Shown here: one piece after another, positions 1-8,526 of the stretch
Layout of the letters: every line of letters begins with the position of its first letter
Numbering within the stretch: the stretch's first letter is position 1
Position numbers and translations under genes: made by a program
The notes under the pieces: model-generated
Databases searched by the model: none
The model's input: only the letters and a program-made list of their open reading frames with translations
What the model was told of the DNA's origin: nothing
Assembly (NCBI RefSeq): GCF_002161595.1
Contig: NZ_NFID01000018.1
Span: 33,317-97,316, forward strand
Reading direction: 5' to 3'
Length of the DNA stretch: 64,000 nucleotides
Source of the DNA: Gemmiger sp. An50
GTDB lineage: Bacteria > Bacillota > Clostridia > Oscillospirales > Ruminococcaceae

Positions 1-1032
1 ATGACCACTCAGCGCACCCTGCGCCCCCGCTGCCCGGTATGTCAGCCCGCGGCGGCCCGCCGTGTTACTCCCGCCCCGCGCCGCCGGGCAAAGCGCCGCC
101 GCCGAAGCCGCCGCGGTCCGCGGACCCTGTGGGCGCTGGCCCTGCTGTTGTTCGCGGCGCTGGCATGGCTCAAAACCGTCTCCTTTGACGCGTCTGATTT
201 CCCACCGCAGGATTTCGCTTTCTCCTCTTCCCTGCCCGCCCTGAGCGATCTCTCCAGCCCTCGTGCCGCGTTGCTGGACCGGACAAGCGGCGAGCTGATC
301 GCCGGGCAGAATACCGACGCCAAGGCCCCGCCCGCCTCGCTCACCAAGATCATGACGGCACTGCTGGCCATTGAAATCCTGCCGGACCTGGACCAGACCG
401 TGACTGTTCCCGCCGAAATCTTCAATGACCTGTGGGCGGAAAACGCCTCGCTGGCGGGGTTCGCGCCCGGCGAAGCGGTACCTTTGCGAGATCTTCTCTA
501 CGGGGCAATGCTGCCCTCCGGCGCGGAATGCTGCCTGACTCTGGCCCAGCAGGTCAGCGGCAGCGAGGAGGCCTTTGTGAAGCAGATGAACCGGCGGGCG
601 GAGGAGCTGGGGCTGGAGCACACCCATTTCACCAACTGCACCGGTCTGGAGGACCCGGACCATTATGCATCGGCCGCGGGCCTTGCCCGTCTACTGGACA
701 CAGCGCTGGAAAACGAGACCTTCCGCCAGGTGTTCACCTCCCGCAGCTATACCACCTGCCCCACCGGCGAGCATCCCCAGGGCTTCACCATGTACAGCTC
801 CATGTTCGCCCGGCTGGATGCCATGCCCGGCCAGGGCGGCGAGCTGCTGGGCGGCAAAACCGGTTACACCAGTCAGGCAGGGCTGTGTCTGGCCAGCCTG
901 ATCGGGATGGATGGCCGGGAATACATTCTGGTCACCACCGGCGCGCCCGGCGACCATTCCACCGAGCCCTACCACCTGCTGGACGCCCTGGAGGTCTGCA
1001 AGCAGCTGCGCAGCGGCACACTCAGCGCATGA
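1..1032 (+). CDS. D-alanyl-D-alanine carboxypeptidase, peptidase S11 family
   Basis: Serine-type penicillin-binding carboxypeptidase that would trim the terminal D-Ala of peptidoglycan stem peptides outside the membrane. The 343-residue protein has an Arg-rich cytoplasmic N-terminus, one membrane or signal-anchor segment (about residues 43-58), then the S11 domain. The nucleophile motif SxxK is seen as SLTK and the KTG motif as GGKTGYTSQAG. The usual second motif SxN reads SGA here, so its Asn is missing, although the surrounding block (LPSGAECC) aligns in position. The start lies at base 1 of the window, so the upstream ribosome site cannot be seen and a longer protein is possible. It is followed at once by an intrinsic terminator. 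Family assignment is firm; activity with the altered motif is unproven. Confidence 0.88.
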   Translation: MTTQRTLRPRCPVCQPAAARRVTPAPRRRAKRRRRSRRGPRTLWALALLLFAALAWLKTVSFDASDFPPQDFAFSSSLPALSDLSSPRAALLDRTSGELIAGQNTDAKAPPASLTKIMTALLAIEILPDLDQTVTVPAEIFNDLWAENASLAGFAPGEAVPLRDLLYGAMLPSGAECCLTLAQQVSGSEEAFVKQMNRRAEELGLEHTHFTNCTGLEDPDHYASAAGLARLLDTALENETFRQVFTSRSYTTCPTGEHPQGFTMYSSMFARLDAMPGQGGELLGGKTGYTSQAGLCLASLIGMDGREYILVTTGAPGDHSTEPYHLLDALEVCKQLRSGTLSA

Positions 1033-1038
1033 AAAAAA

Positions 1039-1068
1039 CGGAGCGATAAAAATCGCTCCGTTTTTTGT
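1039..1068 (+). terminator. Intrinsic terminator after the carboxypeptidase gene, possibly bidirectional
   Basis: Perfect 9-bp stem CGGAGCGAT/ATCGCTCCG (1039-1047 and 1052-1060) with an A4 loop, followed by a T6 run. An A-run precedes the stem, so it can also end the convergent ZIP gene, whose stop is at 1069. Confidence 0.85.
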
Positions 1069-1863
1069 TTATCCCAGTGCCACGTCCAGGATCATCATCA
1101 CCAGAAAACCGGCCATCACACCCAGGGTGCCCACGTTGGAGTGTTCGCCCAGATGGGCCTGGGGAATCAGCTCCTCCACCACAACATAGATCATGGCGCC
1201 CGCCGCAAAAGCCAGCAGCCAGGGCATGAAGGGCCCGATGAAGCCGGACAGCAGCACCACCAGAATGCCGAAGATGGGTTCCACCACGCCGGAAGCGCTG
1301 CCGTACAAAAACGCCTTGCCCCGGCTCATGCCCTCCTGGTGCAGGGGCAGCGAAATGGCTGCACCCTCGGGGAAGTTCTGGATGCCGATGCCAATGGCCA
1401 GCGCCATGGCCCCGGTGAGCGCGGCCTGTGCCCCGCTCTGCTGGGCCGCCAGCGCAAAGGACAGGCCCACCGCCATGCCCTCGGGAATGTTATGCAGTGT
1501 CACCGCCAGCACCAGCAGCGTGGTGCGCCGCCAGTTTGCGTGCAGGCCCTCCGGCTGGGCCGCGCCCGCGTGCAGGTGGGGCAGCAGCCCGTCCATCAGC
1601 ATCAAAAAGGCCGCGCCCAGCACAAAACCGCCCGCCGCCGGAATCCAGCCGATCTGGCCCGCCGCCTCGGCCTGCTCAATGGCCGGGATCAGCAGGCTCC
1701 ACACCGAGGCCGCGATCATCACGCCGGCCGCAAAGCCCAGAAAGATCCGCTGCATCCCCTCGCTGGTCTTTTTGCGCAGCAGGAACACCATGGCCGACCC
1801 CAAACTGGTCATGCCGAAGGTGACCCCCGTGCCCAACGCCGCCCAAAGCAACGCTTTCGTCAT
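1069..1863 (-). CDS. ZIP family divalent metal transporter (ZupT/GufA-like)
   Basis: Predicted integral membrane importer of zinc or related divalent cations. The 264-residue protein is made of about eight hydrophobic segments. The family's metal-binding helices are visible as HNIPEGMAVG and QNFPEGAAIS (the HNxPEG and QNxPEG signatures), and the loop between them carries the expected His-containing segment (HLHAG). I start it at 1863 because GGAGGAAACA lies directly upstream; an in-frame ATG eight codons earlier has no such site. A good promoter lies upstream (TTGACA, 17-bp spacer, TATACT). It stands alone, convergent with the carboxypeptidase gene. Metal specificity cannot be read from the sequence. 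Confidence 0.9.
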   Translation of the reverse strand: MTKALLWAALGTGVTFGMTSLGSAMVFLLRKKTSEGMQRIFLGFAAGVMIAASVWSLLIPAIEQAEAAGQIGWIPAAGGFVLGAAFLMLMDGLLPHLHAGAAQPEGLHANWRRTTLLVLAVTLHNIPEGMAVGLSFALAAQQSGAQAALTGAMALAIGIGIQNFPEGAAISLPLHQEGMSRGKAFLYGSASGVVEPIFGILVVLLSGFIGPFMPWLLAFAAGAMIYVVVEELIPQAHLGEHSNVGTLGVMAGFLVMMILDVALG

Positions 1864-1916
1864 TGTTTCCTCCGTTCCGCGGGCCACAATGCCCGCTGTA
1901 TGCTTCCTTTGCCTGA

Positions 1917-1945
1917 AGTATATAAGAGTAATTCCTATTTGTCAA
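1917..1945 (-). promoter_or_regulatory. Sigma-A-type promoter of the ZIP transporter gene
   Basis: Reading leftwards: TTGACA (1945-1940), 17-bp spacer, TATACT (1922-1917), about 50 bp before the chosen start codon. Both hexamers are near consensus. Confidence 0.75.
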
Positions 1946-1991
1946 GTGACTTTGTTGCACAGCTGTTTTCCCATTCCGGCCAAACCGAACA

Positions 1992-2029
1992 AAAAGCGGC
2001 TTTCCCGCAATTGCAGGAAAGCCGCTTTT
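1992..2029 (-). terminator. Intrinsic terminator after gldA
   Basis: Perfect 14-bp inverted repeat AAAAGCGGCTTTCC (1992-2005) and its complement (2016-2029), 10-base loop, lying just after the gldA stop on the minus strand and ending in a T run in that direction. Confidence 0.85.
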
Positions 2030-2038
2030 CGGACAAAC

Positions 2039-3136
2039 TCAGCAGTCGGTGTAATATTTGCCCAGCTCGTCCGCCGCCAGAATGGCCGCGTATACGCTCT
2101 CGGCATCCACCGGGAAGGGCATGTTGTGCAGGGTGTCGGCGTCGGCGCAGGCCAGCTTGGCAACCTCCATCAGCTGCTCCTGGGTGGGATTTTCCACGCC
2201 CAGGTCTGCCAGGGTGGTGGGCAGGCCCACCTCGGTGCAGAACTCCAGCACCTCTTCCAGCTCCTCCAGAGGAGCATTCTCCAGCACCAGCTGGACCAGG
2301 GTACCGAAGGCCACCTTCTCGCCGTGGTACAGGCTGTGGGTCTCGGGGATGGCGGTCAGGCCGTTGTGGATGGCATGCGCGCCTGCCAGGCCGCCGCTCT
2401 CAAAGCCCACGCCGGACAGGTAGGTGTTGGCCTCGATCACATTCTCCACCGCCTTGGTGCAGACGTGGCGCTCCACCGCCAGCTTGGCCTTCAGGCCGTC
2501 GGCCAGCAGGGTCTCGTAGCACAGGCGGGCCAGGCTCATGGCTGCCAGAGTCACCTTGCCGCCCACGCAGTTGGACGCGCCGGAGGCCTGGCAGGCCCGG
2601 GCCTCAAAGTAGGTGGCCAGCGCGTCACCCATGCCGGATACCAGCAGGCGGGCGGGGGCAGCGGCCACGATATCGGTGTCCACCAGGACCACGGTGGGGT
2701 TGGCGGGCAGGAACAGATAACGCTCGAACACGCCTTCATCGGTGTAGATCACGGACAGGGCGCTGCAGGGTGCGTCGGTGGAGGCGATGGTGGGCACGAT
2801 GACCACCGGAGCGCCTGCATAGTAAGCGGCCGCCTTGGCGGTATCGTGGATCTTGCCGCCACCGATGCCGACCACCACGCTGCAGCCGGAGGCCTTGAAG
2901 GCCTCGACCACACGGTCGATCTCCTTCTGGCTGCACTCGCCGTTGAAGGTCTCATAAACCACCTTGGCGTCAGTGCCTTCCACGCTCTGGGCAATTTTGC
3001 CCTCCACACGCTTTTTGCCGGAAGCGCTTACCAGCACGAACAGATCCTTGCCGTATTTCTCACAATGCTCATACAGATGAGCCAGTTCCCCGCGTCCCTG
3101 CACGTAACGGGAGGGGCTGCCGATCACATTTGCCAT
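2039..3136 (-). CDS. gldA: Glycerol dehydrogenase, iron-containing alcohol dehydrogenase family
   Basis: NAD-dependent oxidation of glycerol to dihydroxyacetone in the cytoplasm. The 365-residue length fits the family. The nucleotide-binding block VVGIGGGKIHDTAKA is present, and the metal ligands expected for this family can be seen as the Asp in GMGDALATYFEAR and the two His in GAHAIHNG and YHGEKVAFG. The start at 3136 is chosen for the ribosome site AAGGAGAG seven bases upstream; upstream in-frame codons have none. It is a single-gene unit with its own extended -10 promoter and a strong terminator. Closely related polyol dehydrogenases share the fold, so the substrate is inferred. Confidence 0.92.
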   Translation of the reverse strand: MANVIGSPSRYVQGRGELAHLYEHCEKYGKDLFVLVSASGKKRVEGKIAQSVEGTDAKVVYETFNGECSQKEIDRVVEAFKASGCSVVVGIGGGKIHDTAKAAAYYAGAPVVIVPTIASTDAPCSALSVIYTDEGVFERYLFLPANPTVVLVDTDIVAAAPARLLVSGMGDALATYFEARACQASGASNCVGGKVTLAAMSLARLCYETLLADGLKAKLAVERHVCTKAVENVIEANTYLSGVGFESGGLAGAHAIHNGLTAIPETHSLYHGEKVAFGTLVQLVLENAPLEELEEVLEFCTEVGLPTTLADLGVENPTQEQLMEVAKLACADADTLHNMPFPVDAESVYAAILAADELGKYYTDC

Positions 3137-3193
3137 GTTCACTCTCTCCTTTTCCGATGCGCGGATTCTTTCCGCGCAAAACTTTCTTCGGCC

Positions 3194-3202
3194 ATTATAC
3201 CA
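3194..3202 (-). promoter_or_regulatory. Extended -10 promoter element of gldA
   Basis: TGGTATAAT on the minus strand, an exact TGnTATAAT extended -10, about 60 bp upstream of the gldA start. No convincing -35 at 17 bp. Confidence 0.55.
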
Positions 3203-3523
3203 CTGTTTTTCGAACAAATTCTACTGGCAATCGTTAAAAAAAGAACAGGCAAATTTTATGAATTCTGCCCTTACCGGGCCGTTTCCACGCATATCTTGCG
3301 CATCTTTCGTCTTTCCAAAAGTATGGCTTTTTTCATTTCTTCTTTTGTTTATTAAACGCTTTCCGGAATAATGCGGCATTTTTTTACGAAATTAAAGCTT
3401 TGTTCATAAACTATCAAATATTTTCATAGTATAATAGGGGCATGCGGCAAAAAAATTGGCCGGCGAGGGCTTTTTCAGGCTATTTTAGCAAAGCGTACCC
3501 GTCCCGGCGGCTTCGGCCTTTGG

Positions 3524-3553
3524 TTGACAAGATATCTTTTTATTTGTTACCCT
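3524..3553 (+). promoter_or_regulatory. Candidate promoter of the DUF4914 gene
   Basis: Perfect -35 TTGACA at 3524-3529. With an 18-bp spacer the -10 would be TACCCT (3548-3553), which is weak, and TATTAA follows a few bases later. The leader would be about 50 nt. Confidence 0.4.
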
Positions 3554-3610
3554 ATTAATATAGGTTTTTAAACGAACCGGAATGAAACAAGAGAGGGGTT
3601 CGAGATTCGC

Positions 3611-5485
3611 ATGAATGTATTACTGGAAGAATTCGTGCTTCCGCGCGATTTGGAAATGATTTTGAACAACAGCCCCAGCATCATCATCCCCAAAACGGAG
3701 GAGATGCTGTATGATCTGATCTTCGGCAATGGCAGCACCAAGCAGATCGACGTTTCCTACGACGTGAACGGCACTCTGGTGAAGGAGGCCGACGTGGTGC
3801 GCTGCAAGAACGGCGCCGTGGTCAACTACGTGGAGGACTACATGCGCCGCCGCGATCCGGACTGCATGCGCATCGGCGATGACAAGCCCACCGACAAGCC
3901 CCGTTTCAAAGACGTTTACGGCTACGACTTCAACACCCTGAAGGTGGATACTTACAAATGGCTGGCCCGCCAGGAGCTGATTCTGGTGCCCTTCATGGCC
4001 GGCGGCTACGAATACGGCTACCAGGCCCTGCTGGTCTGCCCCCGCAACGCGGCTTTCTTCGCGTTCGCGCTGTCTCAGCTGCAGGCCTTCGTCTGCGCCA
4101 AGGACATCCACAACTTCAAGCCCCGTGCCATCGTGTATGTGGCTCCTCCTTTCCGTCACACTCACTTTGACGGCAAGCAGGTGTGCGTACACAACCGGCT
4201 GGACGACCGTCACGAGGTCTTTGCCTATAATCTGTATCCCGGCCCCTCCGCCAAAAAGGGCATCTACAGCGTTCTGCTGGACATCGGCGAGCAGGAGGGC
4301 TGGGTCACCGCCCACGCCTCCGCGGCCAAGATCGTGACCCCCTACGAAAACGAGATGGTCATGATGCACGAGGGCGCTTCCGGCGGCGGCAAGAGCGAGC
4401 TGCTGCAGGATGTGCACCGCGTGCCGGACGGCCGCGTGCTGCTGGGCACCAACCTGGAAAGCGGCGACCGTGACTACCTGCACATGAGCGATACCTGTAC
4501 CATCTACCCGGTCACCGACGATATGGCCATCTGCCATCCCTCCTTCCAGACCGGCAGCGGCAAGCTGGCCCTGTACGACGGTGAGGACGGCTGGTTCCTG
4601 CGTGTGGACGGTATCACCGAGTACGGCTCCGACCCCATGTACGAGCGCATCACCATCCACAGCAAAAAGCCTCTGGTGTTCTTCAACATCGAGGGTGTGC
4701 CCGGTTCCACCTGCCTGGTGTGGGAGCACACCATGGACTCCACCGGCAAGCCCTGCCCCAACCCCCGCGTGATCGTTCCCCGCAGAATGGTGGACAACAT
4801 CGTGGATAAGCCGGTTGAGGTGGATGTGCGCAGCTTCGGCGTGCGCATGCCGCCCTCCAGCGCCGCTCATCCGGACTACGGCATCATGGGCCTGATGCAC
4901 ATCATCCCGCCCGCCCTGGCCTGGCTGTGGCGTCTGGTGGCCCCCCGCGGCTTCAAGAATCCCAGCATCAGCGGCAACGCTCCTCTGGCCAGCGAGGGCG
5001 TGGGCTCCTACTGGCCCTTTGCCACCGGCCTGCGGGTGCGCCAGGCAAACCTGCTGCTGGAGCAGATTCTGGCCTGCCCCAACACCAAGTATGTACTGAT
5101 CCCCAACCAGCACATCGGCGTATACCGCATCGGCTTCGCGGCCGAGTGGATCAGCCGTGAATATCTGGCCCGCCGCGGCGGCGTCAACATGAAGATGGAC
5201 CGCCTGTCCCCCGCTCCCTGCGCTCTGCTGGGCTACTGCATGAAGGAGATGAAGGTGGACGGTCAGGACATCCGTTCCGCCTTCCTGCATCCCGAGACCC
5301 AGGATCAGCTGGGCATGGAGGGCTACGAAAAGGGCGCCCAGATCCTGTACGATTTCTTCGCCAAGGAGCTGGAAGCCTTCGACGTGGAGGAGCTGCACCC
5401 GGTGGGCAAGCAGATCCTGGAGTGCTTCAAAAAGCGCGGCAGCATTGAAGACTACTGCGCCATCACTCCCCTGGGCCTGAAATAA
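3611..5485 (+). CDS. DUF4914 family P-loop protein
   Basis: A 624-residue cytoplasmic protein of the DUF4914 family, found in Firmicutes and other gut bacteria, with no established reaction. A clear P-loop GASGGGKS lies at residues 255-262 within EGASGGGKSELLQ. This resembles the kinase loop of ATP/GTP-type PEP carboxykinases and HPr kinases more than a Rec- or AAA-type Walker A, which suggests phosphotransfer; that link is my inference. The ribosome site GAGAGGGG sits upstream of the ATG. The gene has its own candidate promoter and a strong terminator, so it is probably transcribed alone. Nothing in the neighbours (gldA upstream, cbiZ downstream) fixes a pathway. Confidence 0.8.
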   Translation: MNVLLEEFVLPRDLEMILNNSPSIIIPKTEEMLYDLIFGNGSTKQIDVSYDVNGTLVKEADVVRCKNGAVVNYVEDYMRRRDPDCMRIGDDKPTDKPRFKDVYGYDFNTLKVDTYKWLARQELILVPFMAGGYEYGYQALLVCPRNAAFFAFALSQLQAFVCAKDIHNFKPRAIVYVAPPFRHTHFDGKQVCVHNRLDDRHEVFAYNLYPGPSAKKGIYSVLLDIGEQEGWVTAHASAAKIVTPYENEMVMMHEGASGGGKSELLQDVHRVPDGRVLLGTNLESGDRDYLHMSDTCTIYPVTDDMAICHPSFQTGSGKLALYDGEDGWFLRVDGITEYGSDPMYERITIHSKKPLVFFNIEGVPGSTCLVWEHTMDSTGKPCPNPRVIVPRRMVDNIVDKPVEVDVRSFGVRMPPSSAAHPDYGIMGLMHIIPPALAWLWRLVAPRGFKNPSISGNAPLASEGVGSYWPFATGLRVRQANLLLEQILACPNTKYVLIPNQHIGVYRIGFAAEWISREYLARRGGVNMKMDRLSPAPCALLGYCMKEMKVDGQDIRSAFLHPETQDQLGMEGYEKGAQILYDFFAKELEAFDVEELHPVGKQILECFKKRGSIEDYCAITPLGLK

Positions 5486-5499
5486 AGCTTCTGCCAAAC

Positions 5500-5533
5500 A
5501 AGGCCTCCCGGCCGCTGACCGGGAGGCCTTTTG
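5500..5533 (+). terminator. Intrinsic terminator after the DUF4914 gene
   Basis: Perfect 12-bp stem AAGGCCTCCCGG (5500-5511) with its complement (5519-5530), 7-base loop, then a short T run. Confidence 0.85.
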
Positions 5534-5572
5534 CATCTTATGCGGGCCTGCCCCGCTTTCCGGAGGAATTGT

Positions 5573-6682
5573 ATGAAACGCTGCTTTTCTCTTTTGAACG
5601 GCGACCAGCTCGTCTGCACCGAGCAGGCCGCGATCCTCACCTTTTCTGGTCCCCGGGCGGTGCTTTCCACCGCGGCCAACGGCGGCGGCCTGCGCCGGGA
5701 CCTGACCGCCGTATTCAATTACAGTGACTGCGGCCCCGCCGGAGTCTGCCAGCCCATGGAGGGTGATACCCTGCGGAATCATCAGCAGGCTGTGGCGCGG
5801 CGGCTGGGCCTGGACCCGGAACACACCGCCGGGCTGGACACCGCCGTTAATCTGGACAACATGGTCCTGGTTACCCGCCGCTGGCAGGAGCTTTGGGTCA
5901 CGGCAGCAGTCTCTGCCGGGGCAGACGTGAACGCTCTCTGCGCCGGGGACCCGGCCACCCTCACCGAGCAGGACGGCCAGCCCTGTGCCGTTCCTGCGGG
6001 CACCATCAATATCTTTCTCATCACCGGTCAATCCCTTTCTCCCGGGGCCATGGTGGAGCTGGTCCTCACCGCCACCGAAGCCAAAACCGCCGTGCTGCGG
6101 GACCTGATGCAGGGCAGCAGCGTTTCGCCCCGTCTGGCTACCGGCACCGGCACCGACGGGCTGGTGATCGTTTGTGACGATTCCGGCACCTCGCCCTGCC
6201 TCTTGAACGCAGGCAAGCACTTCAAATTCGGTGAGCTTGCTGCCCAGGCCGTGAGCCAGGCGGTAACGGAAGCCCTGATGCGCCAAACCGGCCTGTGCCC
6301 GGAGTTCCAGCGCAGTCTGCTGCGGCGGCTGCAGCGGTTCGGCGTCACTGCCGATAGCTTGCGGGCCCGCTGCCCCAAAGAGCTGCCCGGCGGCGACACC
6401 GCCTTCCACCGGGCGCTGACCAAGCTGGACCATGACGCCTTTGCAGTGAGCGCGGCGGCGCTGTACCTTCATCTGGCAGACCAGCTGCAGGCCGGGCTGC
6501 TCACCGCCGCTCAGGCCGGTGACTGGGCGAACCATCTGCTGGGCGAGCTGGCCGCTCACTTCCATTTTGACGCGCCCGTTCCGGATGCCTCCCTGCCTTT
6601 GGAACAGCGTCTGGAGGCCTTTCTGTCGGCTCTCCTCTTGGCTCATCTGCGGGAACAGGAGCGGCTTTATCCCGCCCCCTGA
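5573..6682 (+). CDS. cbiZ: Adenosylcobinamide amidohydrolase, CbiZ family
   Basis: Predicted to hydrolyse the amide between adenosylcobyric acid and its aminopropanol side chain, letting the cell remodel scavenged corrinoids. The N-terminal two thirds of the 369-residue protein carry the family's conserved blocks: AGADVNALCAGDP, a GTINIF segment, TATEAKTAVLRDL and SPRLATGTGTDGLVIV. The C-terminal 130 residues are a poorly conserved helical extension, longer than minimal CbiZ. The start at 5573 follows the ribosome site GGAGGAATTGT. No other cobalamin gene is in the window, so it would act on imported cobamides. The gene is very GC-rich, like its left-hand neighbours. Confidence 0.85.
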   Translation: MKRCFSLLNGDQLVCTEQAAILTFSGPRAVLSTAANGGGLRRDLTAVFNYSDCGPAGVCQPMEGDTLRNHQQAVARRLGLDPEHTAGLDTAVNLDNMVLVTRRWQELWVTAAVSAGADVNALCAGDPATLTEQDGQPCAVPAGTINIFLITGQSLSPGAMVELVLTATEAKTAVLRDLMQGSSVSPRLATGTGTDGLVIVCDDSGTSPCLLNAGKHFKFGELAAQAVSQAVTEALMRQTGLCPEFQRSLLRRLQRFGVTADSLRARCPKELPGGDTAFHRALTKLDHDAFAVSAAALYLHLADQLQAGLLTAAQAGDWANHLLGELAAHFHFDAPVPDASLPLEQRLEAFLSALLLAHLREQERLYPAP

Positions 6683-6736
6683 AAGCGCCGCCATCCTTCG
6701 CTTTTCTTCCTCCGGCGTTTTTCCCTATCCGATTTA

Positions 6737-6765
6737 TTGACATGTGTTTTTTGATGTGATATCCT
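6737..6765 (+). promoter_or_regulatory. Promoter of the GGDEF gene
   Basis: TTGACA (6737-6742), 17-bp spacer, TATCCT (6760-6765). The start codon is about 90 bp downstream. Confidence 0.7.
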
Positions 6766-6852
6766 TTTCAAACACCAGTCAATCATAGTACGACTTTCCC
6801 CTTTTTCAAGCAACATAATCTCTTCGTTTCAGACCAAAACAAGGAGGACTTC

Positions 6853-7794
6853 ATGGACCTTTGCCAGCGTACAAAAGAAATCTGGGCGGCTTATCTGGCC
6901 AACTGCAACGCGGGCTCCTTCGACGGCCTGGCCAGCTTTGCTCCGGACTGCTCGATCATCGGCACCGGCAGCCACGAGCTTTACCGGGACCTGGAGCAGT
7001 TTTCCCGGGCGATGCAGGCGAACCTGGCGGACCGGGGCAGCATCCAATTTCATTTCCGGGATTTCTGGTGCACCGAGCAGGTGGTGGACGACCAGTGCAG
7101 TCTGGTCTACGGCGGGCTGTACATCCTGGGGGAAAGCGAAGAGAGCCAGGTCCATGTGAACATGGACAGCCGCTTCTCCATCCTGTACAAAAAGGTGGAG
7201 GGCGAGTGGAAGATCCTGCACCTGCACCAGTCCATCCCGAACCCTGAGCAGATGGAGGGAGAATATTACCCCCGAACCCTCACCCAGCAGATCGAGCGCT
7301 CCCAGGAGACCATTGAATATCTGACCCGCCTTGCTCAGCGGGACAGCCTGACCGGCCTGATCAATTTCAGCACCCTGCAAAGCATCTACACCGATCTGGA
7401 CAAGCACGATGCCTGGATCTTCGTGGTGGACATGGACGATTTCAAGGCCATCAACGACAACCACGGCCATCTGGCGGGCAACCACATGCTCAAACGGCTT
7501 TCCGAGCTGCTCATGGCGACCGTGCGTTCTCACGATCTGGTCTGCCGCATGGGTGGTGATGAGTTCGTGCTGCTGTGCTGCGGACTGGGTTCGGAGCAGA
7601 ACGCGCAGGACCTGATGCGGCGGCTTCTGGCCCGCACCGCCGAGGTTTCCAGCGAAGAGCCCGCCTGGACCGGCATCTCCATCGGCGGTACGCCCATCCA
7701 CAGCGACGACTGCCTGGAAAGCGCCTTCAAGCGAGCAGACAAAGCGCTGTATCAGGCCAAAACTCAGGGCAAAAACCGAGGCAGCATCCTGTAA
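6853..7794 (+). CDS. Diguanylate cyclase with an N-terminal SnoaL/NTF2-like domain
   Basis: Makes cyclic di-GMP from GTP. Residues about 8-125 look like an NTF2/SnoaL-like ligand-binding fold, then a short coiled linker (about 137-150) leads to a C-terminal GGDEF domain. The catalytic signature is intact as GGDEF at residues 234-238. An RxxD inhibitory site (RSHD, 225-228) sits exactly five residues before it, so product feedback inhibition is expected. There is no transmembrane segment, so the sensor input would be cytoplasmic. The ribosome site AAGGAGGACTTC decides the start. The signal sensed by the N-terminal domain is unknown. Confidence 0.88.
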   Translation: MDLCQRTKEIWAAYLANCNAGSFDGLASFAPDCSIIGTGSHELYRDLEQFSRAMQANLADRGSIQFHFRDFWCTEQVVDDQCSLVYGGLYILGESEESQVHVNMDSRFSILYKKVEGEWKILHLHQSIPNPEQMEGEYYPRTLTQQIERSQETIEYLTRLAQRDSLTGLINFSTLQSIYTDLDKHDAWIFVVDMDDFKAINDNHGHLAGNHMLKRLSELLMATVRSHDLVCRMGGDEFVLLCCGLGSEQNAQDLMRRLLARTAEVSSEEPAWTGISIGGTPIHSDDCLESAFKRADKALYQAKTQGKNRGSIL

Positions 7795-7823
7795 AATCCT
7801 CTCACCATTCCATACAAAAAACA

Positions 7824-7862
7824 CCGCCCTGCCGGGAGCTTCCGGCAGGGCGGCGTCTTTTG
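7824..7862. terminator. Bidirectional terminator between the GGDEF and HAD genes
   Basis: 12-bp perfect stem CCGCCCTGCCGG (7824-7835) with its complement (7842-7853), flanked by an A run on the left and T-rich sequence on the right. It serves both convergent genes. Confidence 0.8.
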
Positions 7863-7866
7863 TTTG

Positions 7867-8526
7867 TTAGAACTGGCCGTCCAGAAGCAGCTGACGGACC
7901 TCAAACAGGTCCTTGCAGCAGCGGCTGTACAGCGCGCGGATCTCCTCGTTGGGCTGGGCGATGTCCGGCACCATCACAGTGACCGCTCCGGCCGCGTGGC
8001 CAGCGCGCACACCGTTGAAGCTGTCCTCCAGAACGAGGCAATCCCGGATGTCCACACCCAGGCGGCGGGCCGCCTCCAGGAAGATATCCGGCGCGGGCTT
8101 GCTGTGGCGCACGTCTGCACCGCAGACCACCTGGTCAAAATACCGGGCCATGCCGGTGGTTTCCAGATTCTTCAGGATCAGCGCACGGGGGCTGGAGCTT
8201 GCCACGATGCGGGGCAGCTTTTTCTCCTCCAGCGTTTCCAGCAACTCGGCCAGGCCCGGCTTGCAGGGCACGCCCTGGGTAAACCGCTCCTCAGCCAGCT
8301 CCCAGATCTTCTCCACGATCACCTGCGGGTCCGCCTGGGGGAAGAATTTTCGAATGTGCTCATTGAGCTTCACGCCCGCAAGCCCCCGGCCTCCCGCGTA
8401 AAAAGCATCCAGATCCTCCGGCATGCGCAGGCCCAGCGCCTCGCAGGCCGGCTCCCACAAAGTATCCCACAGACGCTCGGTGTCAAACATCAGACCGTCC
8501 ATATCAAAAAGAACCGCTTTTATCAT
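7867..8526 (-). CDS. HAD-superfamily phosphatase / phosphoglucomutase-like hydrolase
   Basis: A 219-residue haloacid dehalogenase-type enzyme of the beta-phosphoglucomutase-like subgroup. Motif I is DMDGLMFDTE (residues 8-17), with the two catalytic Asp. Motif II is seen as VASSSPRA. The motif III lysine lies in HSKPAPDIFLEAA, and motif IV is LVLEDSFNGVRAG. A helical cap lies between motifs I and II. Substrate cannot be assigned; sugar phosphates are usual. Ribosome-site sequence AAGGAAGGAAA precedes the ATG. This is the last clearly chromosomal, GC-rich gene before the compositionally different accessory region. Confidence 0.88.
   Translation of the reverse strand: MIKAVLFDMDGLMFDTERLWDTLWEPACEALGLRMPEDLDAFYAGGRGLAGVKLNEHIRKFFPQADPQVIVEKIWELAEERFTQGVPCKPGLAELLETLEEKKLPRIVASSSPRALILKNLETTGMARYFDQVVCGADVRHSKPAPDIFLEAARRLGVDIRDCLVLEDSFNGVRAGHAAGAVTVMVPDIAQPNEEIRALYSRCCKDLFEVRQLLLDGQF

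Larger units (their letters stand above)
3137..3610. other. Intergenic region between gldA and the DUF4914 gene
   Basis: About 470 bp, AT-rich in its middle part. It holds the gldA promoter (3194-3202) and a candidate rightward promoter near 3524. No open frame in it looks coding. Confidence 0.6.

Noticed and set aside
1141..3355. 553- and 720-codon open frames on the plus strand
   Set aside because: They run antisense to the ZIP and gldA genes and give His/Arg/Pro-rich products without family motifs.
3620..6694. 1024-codon open frame on the minus strand
   Set aside because: It lies opposite the DUF4914 and cbiZ genes, which have clear motifs and ribosome sites; long antisense frames are expected in such GC-rich DNA.
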